Source: Trematomus loennbergii
Lineage: Eukaryota > Chordata > Actinopteri > Perciformes > Nototheniidae
Length of the DNA stretch: 64,000 nt
Reading direction: 5' to 3'
Assembly (NCBI GenBank): GCA_012861695.1
Contig: JAAOOA010000026.1
Span: 7,968,661 to 8,032,660 of the forward strand
Below, piece by piece: positions 50,672-63,125 of this stretch; the stretch's first letter is position 1, and each line of letters starts with the position of its first letter. The notes under the pieces were generated by a model. It saw only the letters and a program-made list of their open reading frames with translations. It ran no database searches and was not told where the DNA came from. The translations under genes were made by a program, and so were the position numbers.

Positions 50672-51579
50672 CTGTGGATATGCTATATTTGAGACAAAAT
50701 ACACTTTTCAGATTCAATGTCAATTCATGGTTATTATTTAGTTTTATGACATGTATTTTTTAACAGTGATATTCATAATTAGTAGGAGTTCTAGCAACAC
50801 TGAGTCAACAACAAAAACACATTGAGATCTGGGAGCACAGCGACTATTCAACACAACATTTACGAAAATCAAGCAGTGAGACGATCACAGAAGTTGTAGA
50901 CAATCCATAGAAATTCAGTCATTCCAACAGGCGTACTATAGGAACAGAATGAGCCACATGTTTGATTATAGGTGGAAAATAAATACACAAAAAGGATTAA
51001 ACTATTGGCCATCATGAGCTGAGTGCACGGGACAAGCCTCAGTTGTGACACCTTAACACCACATGCTAAGAATCAGAGTGCATGACAGCTTATAGTAAAG
51101 TCAAAGGAGATAGGGTGTAAAAGAGATGGATTAATGGCTGAGGATGAATCGTGATGAGAAGAAGGTCTGCAACGAGCCTAAATGATATTAAATGACAATA
51201 CCCCTCCAGCCCACATCTCTTCTGTCGTACCTCCAGACTACAGAGCAGCTCCTGGCCTCAGGCTGTGAGGCTCCTCAACTCATCCTCCACACTCCAACAC
51301 AAAAAATACTTTTACTGCCTTTTGTTTGCTTTTCTTATGCGGCAAAATGGGACAATAACTGCATTCTGTTGCAGCACCCTGTGTTGTATAATGAAAATAA
51401 ATTACCATTGTAAAAGTCATGCTGTTAAATACGAAAAAAGTAAGAAGCAGATTGTAAAAACTTAAATTGTTGCAAATACAACATGATGTATTCTTCTGTC
51501 TTTATCTTGTTACTGTTTACTAGTCGTGTTGGTGTTTACTAATGTGGATGGTGTTGATCCTAGCTTTGCTGTGCTCTGG

Positions 51580-51587
51580 GTGCTAAC
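51580..51587 (+). other. ttc28: Likely distant branch point for exon 51830
   Basis: GTGCTAAC contains TGCTAAC, close to the ideal branch consensus. The branch A would be 51586, 243 nt before the last intron base. From 51588 to 51827 there is no A at all, so no branch A can lie nearer. There is also no AG before the true acceptor, as required for a distant branch point. Confidence 0.7.
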
Positions 51588-51588
51588 C

Positions 51589-51822
<234 letters not shown>

Positions 51823-51829
51823 GTTTCAG

Positions 51830-52051
51830 GCTGCGTCCGATGCTCTCAGCAGTCTGGGCCATGTGTACACAGCCATCGGTGACTACCCCAACGCGCTGGC
51901 GAGCCATAAGCAGTGTGTGCTGTTGGCGAGACAAACGCAGTGCCAGCTCTCCGAGGCGCGCCAGCTGGGCAACATGGGCGCCGTGTACACCGCGCTGGGA
52001 GACTTCACCAACGCCGTTCAGTGCCACGAGCAGCACTTGGACATCGCAAAG
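51830..52051 (+). CDS. ttc28: ttc28 internal exon (two TPR units), intact
   Basis: 222 bp, exactly 74 codons, phase 0 at both ends. It encodes ASDALSSLGHVYTAIGDY, PNALASHKQCVLLARQ, then LSEARQLGNMGAVYTALGDF and NAVQCHEQHLDIAK, two LGN-type TPR units closely matching vertebrate TTC28. The acceptor is TGGTTTCAG|G directly after a GT microsatellite, and the donor is AAG|GTACAG. Because both phases are 0, skipping this exon would remove 74 residues without a frameshift. The reading frame is clean, in contrast to the three exons before it. The upstream repeat means that recognition of this exon may depend on repeat length and on UG-binding proteins. That is inference; no transcript is available. 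Confidence 0.96.
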
Positions 52052-54300
52052 GTACAGAAGTACACTTTATGATCTGTAATGTTTCTGATGGGGGGGGGAG
52101 GAACTTGGAACAACCTTAACCTTAACTTTACTGGCACTGAACAGCCTTTTTTTTAGATTAGTAGTCGTAGAGTAGTTGCTTTTGGATCAATCTTTATGGA
52201 TAAATCCGTTGATCCATAATCAACTATAACTGTATCTACTAACAAGTTTTGGGTGTTTATCAAATCTTCTTACTCGGTGCCATAGAGCTCCATAGTTGTC
52301 CAAAACTGTTAGAAACACATCAATGATCAGCACTGTTGCATTGGGTGACATGTTCCTTCATTAATGAATCAAAGTTTATTTTGACTCAATCCCCAATTAC
52401 ACAGTCCTGCTGCCCCAAATTCACTAAAGCACCAAATGTGGAATACTCCGCAGCTGAAAATAGTCCCAAACAAATGAAAGAATTTTTGAAATCATATTTT
52501 TGCAAGTTATTTTTGAATAACCATATAGATGACCGGGAAGTCCGAAAATATTAAGAGACAAGCAAACAAATATTGGTTATGGTCTCATGCAGAGGTGTAA
52601 AGTAACTAAGTTCATTTACTCAAGTACTGTACTGAAGTACAATTTTGATATACTCGAGTATTTCCATGTTATGCTACTCTGTACTTCTACTCCGCTACAT
52701 TTCAGAGGTAAATGGTGTACTTTTACTCCACTACATTTATGAATACCTTTTGTTACTTTACAGATTTGGATTAATGATATTAAATATAACCAAGTGTTAA
52801 ATCAGACTTTAGTTCCACCTGGAGTAAATCCACAAGCTACCCTGCAGTATACAAAGTCATTCAAACTAGCTGCACCTTTACCAGCTTTGATAACACTTAA
52901 ATGCATCAATAATTATAAAACATATCATATATATTATTCTGAAATGGGCCAATCTGCATAATGAGTACTTTTACATGTTGTACTTTAAGTATATTTTGAT
53001 GCCTAACAAAGTATTCCTAAACTCTGGTACTTCTACTTTGACTCAAGTACAAGATCTGAGTACTTCTCCCATCTCTGGTCTCTTGATGTGTTTTGTTCAC
53101 AGTAACAAAATATAGAATACTGTTTTGCTTCTGAAGTAATTAAGTAACTACCTTAACTTGTAAGGAAGTATTTAATTATTCACCTGAGGGTAACACATGA
53201 AAGGAGAATTAAGATATTTCCACAACATTGTGACAACATGCTGACATAACTTCTCAAATCAGAAACAAGTGTTTTCCCAGATGTATTTGATCATTTGGCT
53301 TCCACGTTAAAAAGTAGCCATATTTTGTTTCACAAACAGGCTAAAAATGGATATCACACGTAGGGTACTTATTGAATATAAAGCAACCAGCAGTATACAA
53401 TAAGTGAATTTGGGGTTATTATGGAGAGAAGCGTAATTTGTTTTTCAAGACAATGATAAATTCAAACCGGAGGGCTGCAGGGACTGTGAGTTTGAGTCAG
53501 GAGTGTCTTTCTAAAGTTGTTGGGTCTATTTGAACAGATCAATCTATCATTTACTGAATATAGTATTTTATAACAAAGTTATTGCATATTTCCAAAGCAC
53601 ATAATGTGTGTTAAATGCTGGTTGTATAACATTGAAGCTCCTCCTGCAACTGTTACATACACAATATAACAAAAGGCACTAATCTGAGCACATTTCACTT
53701 TTATGTTACTTTTCTTGGATGAAATGCAGAATTGTTTTGGAGCCAGTCACTGCAGCCAACATCATGACAGTGTGTGCAGCTATATTCCTAACACACAAAC
53801 TGACCATCTGTTGACAGTCAGACTTGTACCAGAATAAAGTCAAGTCTTCTGACTGCTGAGAGTTTATAGAGAGTGAATTTAGGTTTTTAAGTGAAGGTCT
53901 TTTTAGCTGGAAGTGTTGCAGCTTGTTAAATAAACAGTCCATCTGTTCGAGATGGGAGTGCTCCATCTCCAAATGTACAGAGATTCTGTTTCCATTTTTT
54001 AAAATGCACAATCCCTTTGAGGAAGTACAACTGAATTCCATTGTCTGAGATTCATTTCAAGCTACATTTCTTCATAAAGACTGCCTTTAATGTCCTAAAG
54101 CAAGTAACAATGTTTTTTAATACATCTTCAGTTCTTTGGGCCCTTTTGTATTTTTTGGAAGTGATGTGTGCCCTCTGATGATGAGTTCTCTTTCAAAGGA
54201 ATAATAGCATCCATAAAATCTGATCTCAGACTCCCAAGCTATGGGAAGTAGCTCCATCTTATTATTCTGATCTGTATTGATATGGTAATGTCTCGTGCAG
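52052..54300. other. ttc28: ttc28 intron (2.2 kb)
   Basis: Contains a clear hAT-type MITE at 52590-53077. Otherwise AT-rich, and I see nothing else. An open frame at 53706-54041 on the minus strand resembles no family I know. Confidence 0.88.
52590..53077 (+). mobile_element. 488-bp hAT-type MITE (AAGTACT-rich family), copy 2
   Basis: It begins CAGAGGTGTAAAGTAACTAA and ends GAGTACTTCTCCCATCTCTG, flanked by GTCTCATG (52582-52589) and GTCTCTTG (53078-53085), an 8-bp duplication with one mismatch. Blocks such as CTCAAGTACTGTACTGAAGT, TACTTCTACTCCGCTACATT and TTTTACTCCACTACATTT are typical of this abundant fish MITE. It is similar in length to the copy at 12180-12662. Confidence 0.9.
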
Positions 54301-54489
54301 ACTATGGAGAACCAGCGTGAGGAGGCTCGGTCCTACAGCAACTTGGGCAGCGCCTACCACTCTCAGCGTGACTTCGACAAGGCCATTTCATACCACACAC
54401 GCGTGCTGGAGCTGGCACAGGAGCTGGGCGACAGAGCCATCGAGATGAGGGCGTTTGCTGGTCTGGGGCACGCTGCCAGGTGCATGCAG
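54301..54489 (+). CDS. ttc28: ttc28 internal exon (TPR), intact
   Basis: 189 bp, 63 codons, phase 0 to 0. The acceptor is TCTCGTGCAG, the donor CAG|GTTGGT. It encodes TMENQREEARSYSNLGSAYH, SQRDFDKAISYHTRVLELAQ, ELGDRAIEMRAFAGLGHAAR and CMQ, the next LGN-type TPR and the start of another, in register with the previous exon's HLDIAK. The first three residues, TME, differ from the Asp-Leu-Gly I recall for mammalian TTC28, but the rest aligns well. Both boundaries are phase 0, so this exon could also be skipped in frame. Only 129 bp separate it from the next exon. Confidence 0.95.
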
Positions 54490-54618
54490 GTTGGTATAGA
54501 ACTGTTTAAATACTGAATAATTAAACAACACAGGGGTACTCTGATATACAGTATGTCTGTGGTATATGTTGATAATGCACTAATAAACATTAATAATGGT
54601 TATTCTGATGATCTTTAG
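54490..54618. other. ttc28: ttc28 short intron (129 bp)
   Basis: GTTGGT donor. The acceptor TTCTGATGATCTTTAG has a weak pyrimidine tract with purines close to the AG. Confidence 0.9.
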
Positions 54619-54715
54619 GACTTAGAGAGAGCTCGTCAGCACCACCAACACCAGCTGGAAATCGCACAGGAGCTGCAGGACAGAGCGGCTCAGGGCCGAG
54701 CGTCATCTAACCTGG
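54619..54715 (+). CDS. ttc28: ttc28 internal exon (DLERARQHHQ exon), intact
   Basis: 97 bp, phase 0 in and phase 1 out. It encodes DLERARQHHQHQLEIAQELQ and DRAAQGRASSNL plus the first base of Gly. The donor G|GTAAGA is strong. This is the second half of a TPR unit begun in the previous exon (CMQ-DLERA) and the start of the next (ASSNLG). The next coding piece is 8.4 kb away at 63151 and begins GC ATC ATC, completing Gly-Ile-Ile, which confirms that phase and order are right and no exon is missing between them. Confidence 0.95.
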
Positions 54716-56532
54716 GTAAGAACGCCAAATGGACGCCTAACGAATAGGCAGGTCATTGTAGAACCCACCAATTGAATGGTGATTTAAGCTACCTCTCAGG
54801 GGTGTATATGTGTGTAAATCTGGCTGATACTAGCCAGTGCCTCCCATCCACTGACCTCCCGCATGCCATTGCTGCTAACAGACCAGCCAGATGAGAACAT
54901 TGAGCCTGTAATACTATCACAAAAGGTCTACAAGCTTCCTTATATTTTTCTCTGTACATGACAGTTTGCTTCCTCCTTACATTTTGTTTGCAAACCATCC
55001 CTCTTATGAAGAACAGTTTATGCTCAAATAGAGGAGGTTAAATGAAAGTCAATGCAACGCAGCTGATACGTTATACTAAGCTGTTTTCCAACATGTTGCA
55101 GCCATAATTGTGAGAGCATGACAGGTGAAAGATTGATCACATTGTAAGTTTGATTCCCAGTCATAAATCAGAGTCGCATGTCTCTATGACTGGAATGAAA
55201 AAAGAGCATTTGGACTTTAGTAAAATTCCTCTCATGCGTCATCAATCAAGAATAACTGACATCTAAAAAAACATGATATTTAATACCTGACCCCATTTAG
55301 CCAACTACTAAAACTACTGGTAGGACTATACACAAGAAGTGGTTAAAGCTGGTACTTCATTTTATTTGTGATACAGCAACTCAAATATTTGAAAGAATTA
55401 AGAGCAAACTAATAATGATGAGGTGAAGTGAGGCGTACTCTCATCTAGCTGCACGCTCACCCTAGAGGATTCAGAGTTGACAGCAAGTGGGAGGAGGGTT
55501 GGTGTTTTTATGTTTTCTTTTATATATTGTGTAGGAGTAAAAACAAGTTGCATCCGCTGTATAAAAGAATGAAGGATTTGAGAGTGTACAACAATACACT
55601 GGCTCTAAATTGCTGGTTCATATTCAGTTCAAACACTATCTGAGCCGACAGTATACTGTGTCGTTGGGTACATTTGATACAAAGACAGTATGATGAGTTC
55701 AAATATCCGCACACACTATAGTCACTGTAATGAACCCTTCAAAAGACATGTTTATGCATAAAAGGTTTATTATAGATTATATATATTGCTGAAAAGATGG
55801 AAGTAACTTATTTCGTTGCACAACAATATACTATTTTTGTTGTTTGATGTGAAATAAATTGTTATGCAGACAAAACTTTCCTTAGTATTTTGATGCAAAC
55901 CAATAAACATAGTCAGAGAAAAAGGAATTAATTAAATTACTTATACCATTGAGAACTATTATTATATATTGCTAGGAAGAGCTGAACAAATGTAATGCAA
56001 TCACAAGTTATTCCATGCCATATATTGCCATCTATGTTTCCTTCACACTTAGGCTGATATGATGACACAAAATCTGTGTTATTAAAAGTTATACATTTCA
56101 CTTGATGAACTCTGCAGACAGAAACTAAAAGAAAGAAACTTAATTCAATTTTAAAGTTAATCATTTTTAACAGTGCTACTCGCAATTTGTGGAATGGAAA
56201 GCAGAATGACCAATTTCATTACAACAGTTTTTTTATTTATTATAAATATTAATGTCTAATGTTTTAAATGTCAAGAGATATTAACTTCTTCATTGTGTCC
56301 TCCTGTCTGTATGAAACCAAACATTATGCCCTTTGGAAACTAAAAAGTAAATCAAGGATGACTTTGATATATTCTGCATGAATTTCATTTCAAAAAGTGG
56401 ATGATGTGATGCAATTTTAGATAAGAGGTGAAACACTCTCCAGTTTGCAGATGCAGAAGTGTTATTATTGCAGCTGATGGAAAAAGCTCCTGCGTCACAT
56501 GAACTGTTAACCATTGAGCCGCCTGTCACTGT

Positions 56533-56546
56533 GTCGCCATGGCAAC
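56533..56546 (+). promoter_or_regulatory. X-box-like (RFX-type) motif
   Basis: GTCGCCATGGCAAC differs from the palindromic X-box GTTGCCATGGCAAC at one base and fits the GTNRCC-N(0-3)-RGYAAC pattern. It lies in a modestly GC-richer patch of intron at 56480-56600. Motif only, no functional evidence. Confidence 0.4.
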
Positions 56547-56713
56547 TCAATAGACTGACTGGACCTGATCAACTCTATCAGCATCGATCAGCTCTCAGAC
56601 AAACGACTCTATCTGTTACTCCTATATATCAATTTGACTACTTTAGTTGCATGGTAAAACAGTTACAGTGGTCATCTTCCAGGTTTATGGGTACTTTTAC
56701 ACAACTTTATTAA

Positions 56714-56995
56714 AGGGGACCTACTGTATCATGCAAAATGCACTTTTGTACGTCTTTTATACATGAATATGTGTCCCCGGTGTTCCAGGGAACTCACCAA
56801 GTGTCAGAAAACACAACCCTCTCTATTTTCCTCCATACCCAAATCTCTAAAAAAGGGGCTGCAATGGATCTGATAAAAACTGATCCAGATTTGAACACTG
56901 TCCTGACGTCAGGACAGTGGCGTAAAAGTATAAATATGCCTTATATAGGTATGGTCCTACACTATATTATTCAAATATAGCATGGTAGGTCCACT
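56714..56995 (+). mobile_element. 282-bp T2/Kolobok-like MITE with central CRE palindrome
   Basis: TTAA edges (56710-56713 and 56996-56999). The left end AGGGGACCTACTGTATCATG and right end CATGGTAGGTCCACT are inverted partners. The body CATGCAAAATGCACTTTTGT, ATGTGTCCCCGGTG, AACCCTCTC is a common fish MITE. The TTAAAGGGG edge fits TTAAAGGRR. At 56896-56919 it carries a perfect 24-bp palindrome centred on TGACGTCA. Confidence 0.88.
56896..56919. promoter_or_regulatory. 24-bp palindrome centred on a full CRE
   Basis: Half-site CACTGTCCTGAC then GTCAGGACAGTG, exact reverse complements. The centre 56904-56911 is TGACGTCA, the full consensus for CREB/ATF dimers. Confidence 0.6.
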
Positions 56996-57277
56996 TTAAG
57001 TAAGGCAAGTCATATTTTCAATGACGGACGTTTACTTGGAGTAGAGTATTTTTTCGGTGTGTTATAAGTACTTTTACTCAACTAAAGGATCTGAATACTT
57101 CAGCCATGCCTGGCCGTAGACCATGTGTAACTCCCCTGCTCATCTGCCTTCTTAGGCCGTATCACATGACCACAATAGTGCTTCTCTGGCCAATCAACGC
57201 TCATGTTTTATTAAACGGGTTCTGGTTTCTGCGACCACAGTGATATCTGAGCCAGTGAACCTGACTCCGCCGCTGAC

Positions 57278-57319
57278 GTGTGTGTGTGTGTGTGGTGTGT
57301 GTGTGTGTGTGTGTGTGTG

Positions 57320-57355
<36 letters not shown>

Positions 57356-57365
57356 TGGTGTGTGT

Positions 57366-57435
<70 letters not shown>

Positions 57436-57460
57436 GTGTGTGTGGTGTGTGTGTGTGTGT

Positions 57461-57511
<51 letters not shown>

Positions 57512-57525
57512 GGTGTGTGTGGTGT

Positions 57526-57579
<54 letters not shown>

Positions 57580-57580
57580 G
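57278..57580 (+). repeat. (GT)n microsatellite, the longest in the window
   Basis: About 300 bp with many GG, TT and GGTGG breaks. The Cys-Val and Thr-His open frames across it are not genes. Confidence 0.97.
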
Positions 57581-57885
57581 CATTACACCAGTAATATGAG
57601 ATCTGAACACATCCAGTTTTCCGCATCGGGCACAAATGTCCCTGTTTCATGCCGTTTCCACTTCCTGCTCAGTATCCCATTAGAACAAGACTCTTGTGTT
57701 CAGTCACCAGGAAGTCTTTTTATTCGCCGTCTGAAATAAGCAACAGTCAGAACCACACAGTGCTGTGATGTGTGACTAATAGGAGATTGCTGAAGTCACT
57801 GACACTCTCCTGACAGACGAGAAGCAGTCTGTGGTTCGGATCAATGAGTCATCATCATTTATGGATGATACTTTTCTCACACTGA

Positions 57886-58290
57886 ATGCTGACTGGGCAA
57901 CTCTTCCACCTCCTTCTCCTCCTTTGTTCCTCTTCCTTTCTTGTTTCTCCTCTCCTCTCTGTATTCTCTTGTACGTTCATATTTTCCTTTCTTCTCCTTA
58001 ATGTTTCATCTTCTCTTCTCTTTTTTTCCCTTCTCTATTTCTCACTCTCCTTTTCTTTTCTTGTTTCCTCCTCACTCTTCTCCTCTTTTTAGTTGTCTTT
58101 CCTTTCTTCTAGTATCTCCTCTTTTCTTCTCTCATTGTCTCTCTTGTTCACCTCCTCATCCTCTGCCATCCTTATGGATTTGTCTCAACATGTTTTATCC
58201 TTTCTTCTCCCCCTTATTTCCTTTTCTTGTCTCCTTGCCTAACGTCTTCTCTTGTCTCCTTGCCTTCCTCTTCCTCAGATGAATCCTCAT
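57886..58290 (+). repeat. Pyrimidine-rich, strand-asymmetric region
   Basis: About 400 bp made largely of TCTTCTCC, CCTTTC and TTCTCCTC words with few purines. Open frames here (57886-58092, 57941-58282) are rich in Ser, Leu and Phe only because of this composition. Confidence 0.8.
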
Positions 58291-59808
58291 ATTTTATACC
58301 AACTGGTTTTTGCTCCTATTCTCGTATTTTATGGCTTCATCTCCCCATATTGTTCTTATCCTTTCTCATTTTGTTTATTCCTCTCTTTTCCTCTCCTGTC
58401 TACTGAACCTGTCTCCTCCTTTCATGTCGCTAGCTTCCTCTTTCAGGTTACACATGTGTCATTCAACCAACTGTTTGTAGATATATTATCTTTGAATGAA
58501 AGCATAGAGATGAATATTTCTCAAGTTATCCCCACCCAGTTTAGTTCATTGATGACAGAGCCTCTTCCTGGAGATCACCCCCCTCGTCTAATCTCTCTCT
58601 GCTGTCTCAGCTGAATACCCCGTCATCAGATCTCACCTCCTTTTACACACTTATAATCCTCACAGCTCTTCTCTCTCCAACGTATACCCCCCTCCTCATC
58701 GGGGAATCCCAGCATCCTGCAGAATATATCTGCAGATAGCTGTCACCTCCCCGCCTCGGAGGAGCTCCTGTGTTCTCATGTGTTAGCAGAGTTTAAGAGG
58801 AGGTGTAACTGTAACCAGCTATTCCCGCCAACTCTGCAGGCTGCTCTGTAATCCTCTTAGCGCGAGACCCCGATGAACGAGGTCTCCCTTTCCTTATCAG
58901 CTGCCTCCTCCTCTTCGTCACGTCACCCTGCTTCCTACATATTCCACACAGGGCTTATGTGAGAGCGAAATCATTGTATGTTAGTGTGGTATCATTGCAT
59001 TTCTTAAAACTGACAGTTTTACCAATTAGGCTTCCTATTGACTCACACTGGCAAGATGAGTGTGTGTGCACAACACCCTTCACACCCCATGTCTCTCACA
59101 TAACGTATTTATAAAGGTGTATGCTATAGAGTGATTTGGTTGAATTAAACTGAATCATATATGCATCATTATTCTCAAAGAAAGTTGAATAACTATTAGA
59201 TATTTTTAATTTATAATATGCCAATTAAAGACTCAATTATTCTTTTTAATTAATTGCATTTGTACATCCAGTTTCATTATTCTTCTGTTCAGTCGGCTTA
59301 TGTTTATGTAATATTCCACATTTGTTTTATTTCCCTATGTTAATGTTTTTTTCTCCAATTTGTGCCTTTATTCTAACCCACTTTATATATTCTTCACTTG
59401 ATTGACATAAACTAAATAATCACTGATTACCTTTCTGAAGCTTAATTTCATGATGGTTAACAGATGCCTACGTAATCAAATATTTAATTAAAGTAAGTAT
59501 GGATGCTACAGACATTTAGTCTTCATGGTAATGAAGGAACATGTCACCCAGTGCAACGGTGTGGCTCATTTATGCGTTTTTTTATATTTTTGGGGAAGAC
59601 AATGTAGCTCTGTGGAACAGACAAAGAAGATTAGGCTTTGATAAACACCACATTATTGTTACTAAATAAATGCATTGTTGGTTTTGGACATTTCAAGGGA
59701 TTTCATGTCAGTAATAACATTTTACAACTTACCAGTAGCCAAAATAGTACAACAAGGCTTGGAATGTGCAGTGGTTTTTGGATTTATAAATATGACCACA
59801 GTCTCTGT

Positions 59809-59854
<46 letters not shown>

Positions 59855-59874
59855 GTCCCCTCTCTCTCTCTCTC
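59809..59874 (+). repeat. (CT)n repeat
   Basis: About 66 bp of CT repeat with three CCCC or TTCT breaks. The Arg-Glu frames on the minus strand are translations of it. Confidence 0.93.
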
Positions 59875-60362
59875 CCCACAATCTGACGCCACATGTAACC
59901 TTTTCCATCTGGTGTCTGGACACCCCCTGTATCCCTGTTCCCCCTCTCCTCCCCCCTCTCTTCTGTCCTCTTCATTGTGGAAATAACATGTTTTTAATAA
60001 TAAAGTACAGTTATGTGGTCTCAGGTTTAAGGATTTCTTAATATTTAAAATGAAATATGTATGTTAGAAAACAATTTGAAGTAGATTCAATTGTTAATAC
60101 TGTGCTAAAAGACTTGGGTTATCTTGCTCTACACTCTACAATGCCCTTTCCCTTATTTTAATGTCTAAAACATAGATCAAATGGTAACGTTTTTATTTTG
60201 CAGGGGATATGCAGCTTTAGCCTCTTTTTGCAGGAAATCATGAATGTAGCCATCCGGTCCATGACAGGGGGGGGGAGAAGGGAAAGGTGACAGGTGACAG
60301 GAGAGGACAGACAGTCGTACCTCTGCAGGGGAGCCAGATAACTGCCAACTGTTGAAAATAAC

Positions 60363-61097
60363 CAGTGGCGGCGCCAGAGTATTTTTGTTGGGTAATCTAT
60401 GGTAGGGCTAACCCATACAGTGGTGGGGCTCAAGTCAGTATTTGCAATGTAATTACATACACGCTATATCGCCCCCCTTGACAGTGAAACGCCACGCGTG
60501 AGGTTTAGATTATTTCCCTGTCTCAATCAAAATGAACTGTATGAAATAAAACGGCACATTTGTCTTGTAGTAAATAAAAAGGGATCACTGTGAACGTGAC
60601 GTATGATAGTACACGTTGAAGATCCAAATGGGATACTGTATGGCGGTTCCGATTGATCTCAATCAGTAATGCATAACGCAGACCCAACGTTGCGTTGCTC
60701 TGATTGGCTGTAGGTCTATTCAAATTGCATTCGGAGGCATTTTGATCTGACCGTGGCCGCGCTGATTATAACGCCAGAGAATTTCCACACCTTTAGTGTA
60801 TAAAACTCCCCCACTACTTAGACTATTCCTTGCACCCCTCTTATAGCATAAGCCCGAATGGTCTCAACCATATTGCATCAGTAACGTGCACTTGTTGTTA
60901 CAGCAGGATCAGTTTGTGTGTTGTGGACACGACCCGTATATTTTCGCAATCCGTGTTCTCAACATTTAGCATTTTGCTTGTTATTTAATTTAATTTGCTT
61001 ACTTTAACATCATTTTTCATGGTGGGGCTAAGGTGGGGCTAAGCCATTTCTTGGTATGGCTGTAGCCTACCCCAGCCATACCCTGGCGCCGCCACTG
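60363..61097. mobile_element. 735-bp non-autonomous hAT element
   Basis: Perfect 15-bp inverted termini CAGTGGCGGCGCCAG and CTGGCGCCGCCACTG, flanked by a perfect 8-bp duplication AAAATAAC (60355-60362 and 61098-61105). CAGTGGCGG termini are typical of a hAT group in fish. The interior is non-coding. GTGGGGCTAAGGTGGGGCTA is a short tandem near the right end. The intact ends and perfect duplication suggest a fairly recent insertion. Confidence 0.92.
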
Positions 61098-62745
61098 AAA
61101 ATAACCCAAAAAAAACCACAATTACAAAATGTGGCACCATAAACTGTATTACTTATTATTTAATGTGAGTGAACTCCTAGCACACCAAACACACCTTTGA
61201 CTAAAGGTCACCACCAGCTGCAGCACAGGACACAAAGAGAAATCGAATCGAGACCCTACACAATTAAAGTAGTTAATTTAAATATTACTCTGATTTATTT
61301 TGTTGTGAGTTATTATTGTAAACTGTGTGGGTGTGGCAATAGTAACCAAGGGTAGCAGACCCTATTGAACGATGACCCCAATAGCTTTAAAAAAAAAAAA
61401 AGCCAAATTAAAGCAATATTTGCAGTGCAGTTTCCTTCAGGACTTTTAACCTGTAAGGTTCAAAATAAAAAATCAGACTGAAAAGGTGAATATGAGCAAT
61501 TACATTTAATGAACACTAATTTTAAAGGAGAATGTGTAATGTAATCCTGTTAATCTAGTTATGTTTTGCTCTGATTTAGGCTTTAATTAGACCTAGATTA
61601 CCCAGTTAGGGGGTTTGCATGACAGTTGCACAGTGTTGCCTCTTATCTGGGTATAATCAAGTCATTAGCATTGGTGTAAACACAATAACTGTAAGAGGGA
61701 AGATGAACAGCACAGTTAAGCCCAGAAACACACAGGTTTAAGATATATACATGTTAAGAGTCTTGTGTGGCTGTGCAGCATCAATGGCTGCTTTCCCCAG
61801 TATTGAGGTATCTATTAAAACTCCCTTGTGTTTAACTTTCTTAACTTTCCTGCAGCGCTGTGAACTGGGTTACTGATAGTAGGAAAGACACATCATCACA
61901 CTCAAAAGTTGGATATTTCCTCCTTCCTTTTCCCTGGATAGAAAGACAGCTTCTCTGGATCTCTGCATATTCAAGATCCACAGCAGCTGATATTTAGGAT
62001 TTGTTGAATTTTCCCACTCTAGCTTTTCAATTATTTACTGCTCCATACTAATATTTTATATGTACAGTACATGTTCTTGCTTGTTGGGTAATCATTATCT
62101 CGGTGCATCATTTTGGGAATTGTTGATGTTCATCATGACTGCATCTACATGCAGTGCAGCCTCTCTGGTTGATGTTTACTGCAAATCAAATGAATGTTGG
62201 ATGAGCTCATCAGCATTGCTGCAGAATTTAGAGTTGGATGCATCAAACTTAAGTCACAAAAACAAGGACTTGAGTATTGGACTTGCCTGGCTTGCTAAAC
62301 TAACCTGTCTTAAATTACTTCAAATTTGACCTGAACCTGGCAAATGTCTTTAGACTCGACTTATGGTTGCCCAAGACTCAAACTGATCTCCTGCTGGACT
62401 TCAGACTTGGTTGTTCTTTTCTTTAAGTACTTGAGACTTGACTTGGTCAAGTTTCAAATAATCCGAGTCTTCATTTGGACTTGTTTCAAGTGGCTGAAGA
62501 CTTGACCCAAAATTACTTGGGATATTTAAAGTGGATTTTTCTCATAAGACTTAAAAATTGCCCTGCTGTTGGATTGAGACTTGACTTGGACTATAAGCAA
62601 TTTGAGTCTTAATTTTTAATTTTGGATATTTAACTTGTACCAGAAGACTTTAAAATAAAACTGCTAATCACTCACCTTAGCTCTATTTAATTTCACTCAA
62701 CCATCTGAAAATGAACTTATATTATGTTATGTTAATGTTGCTTAA

Positions 62746-63125
62746 AGGTAGGGTAGGTAATTCACTTCAGAAACACTTTTTGTTATATTCCATGGAATGC
62801 TCTTAACATCCCGATAGCAATGAATAAATTCAATGCTTTGACAATAAATATATACAAACATTTCATCTGTGGAAGCCGTGGCGCTGTAAAAAGCAAGTCC
62901 AATTATCTGCCTCGGCCCGCGGCAGATAATTGGATGGCCTACCTGCCTGTCAGCCTTCCATCTGTGCACAAACTTATCTCGTGCCCTCATTGGTCATGTG
63001 CGCGTTCGTGTGTGTTGGAGGAGGGGCTCTGTAAGGAAGTCTGAAGGAAGGGGCAGATTTTTTTTCGGTTGTGTACTTTCAAATTCTAGCGCACTCGAGC
63101 TTCTCCATTCTTACCTACCCTACCT
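62746..63125 (-). mobile_element. TTAA-flanked 380-bp MITE, copy 3, abutting exon 63151
   Basis: Same family as 4167-4546 and 30515-30892, in reverse orientation, with AGGTAGGGTAGGTAA and TTACCTACCCTACCT termini and TTAA at 62742-62745 and 63126-63129. The core differs (CTCGGCCCGCGGCAGA in place of the GCCGGGCCGGC core). The right TTAA plus the next C forms TTAAC, a plausible branch point for the exon 25 bp downstream of the element. Confidence 0.92.

Noticed and set aside
53706..54041. 111-residue minus-strand frame in the intron between exons 52051 and 54301
   Set aside because: No recognisable family, antisense in an AT-rich intron, and no supporting promoter or splice signals.
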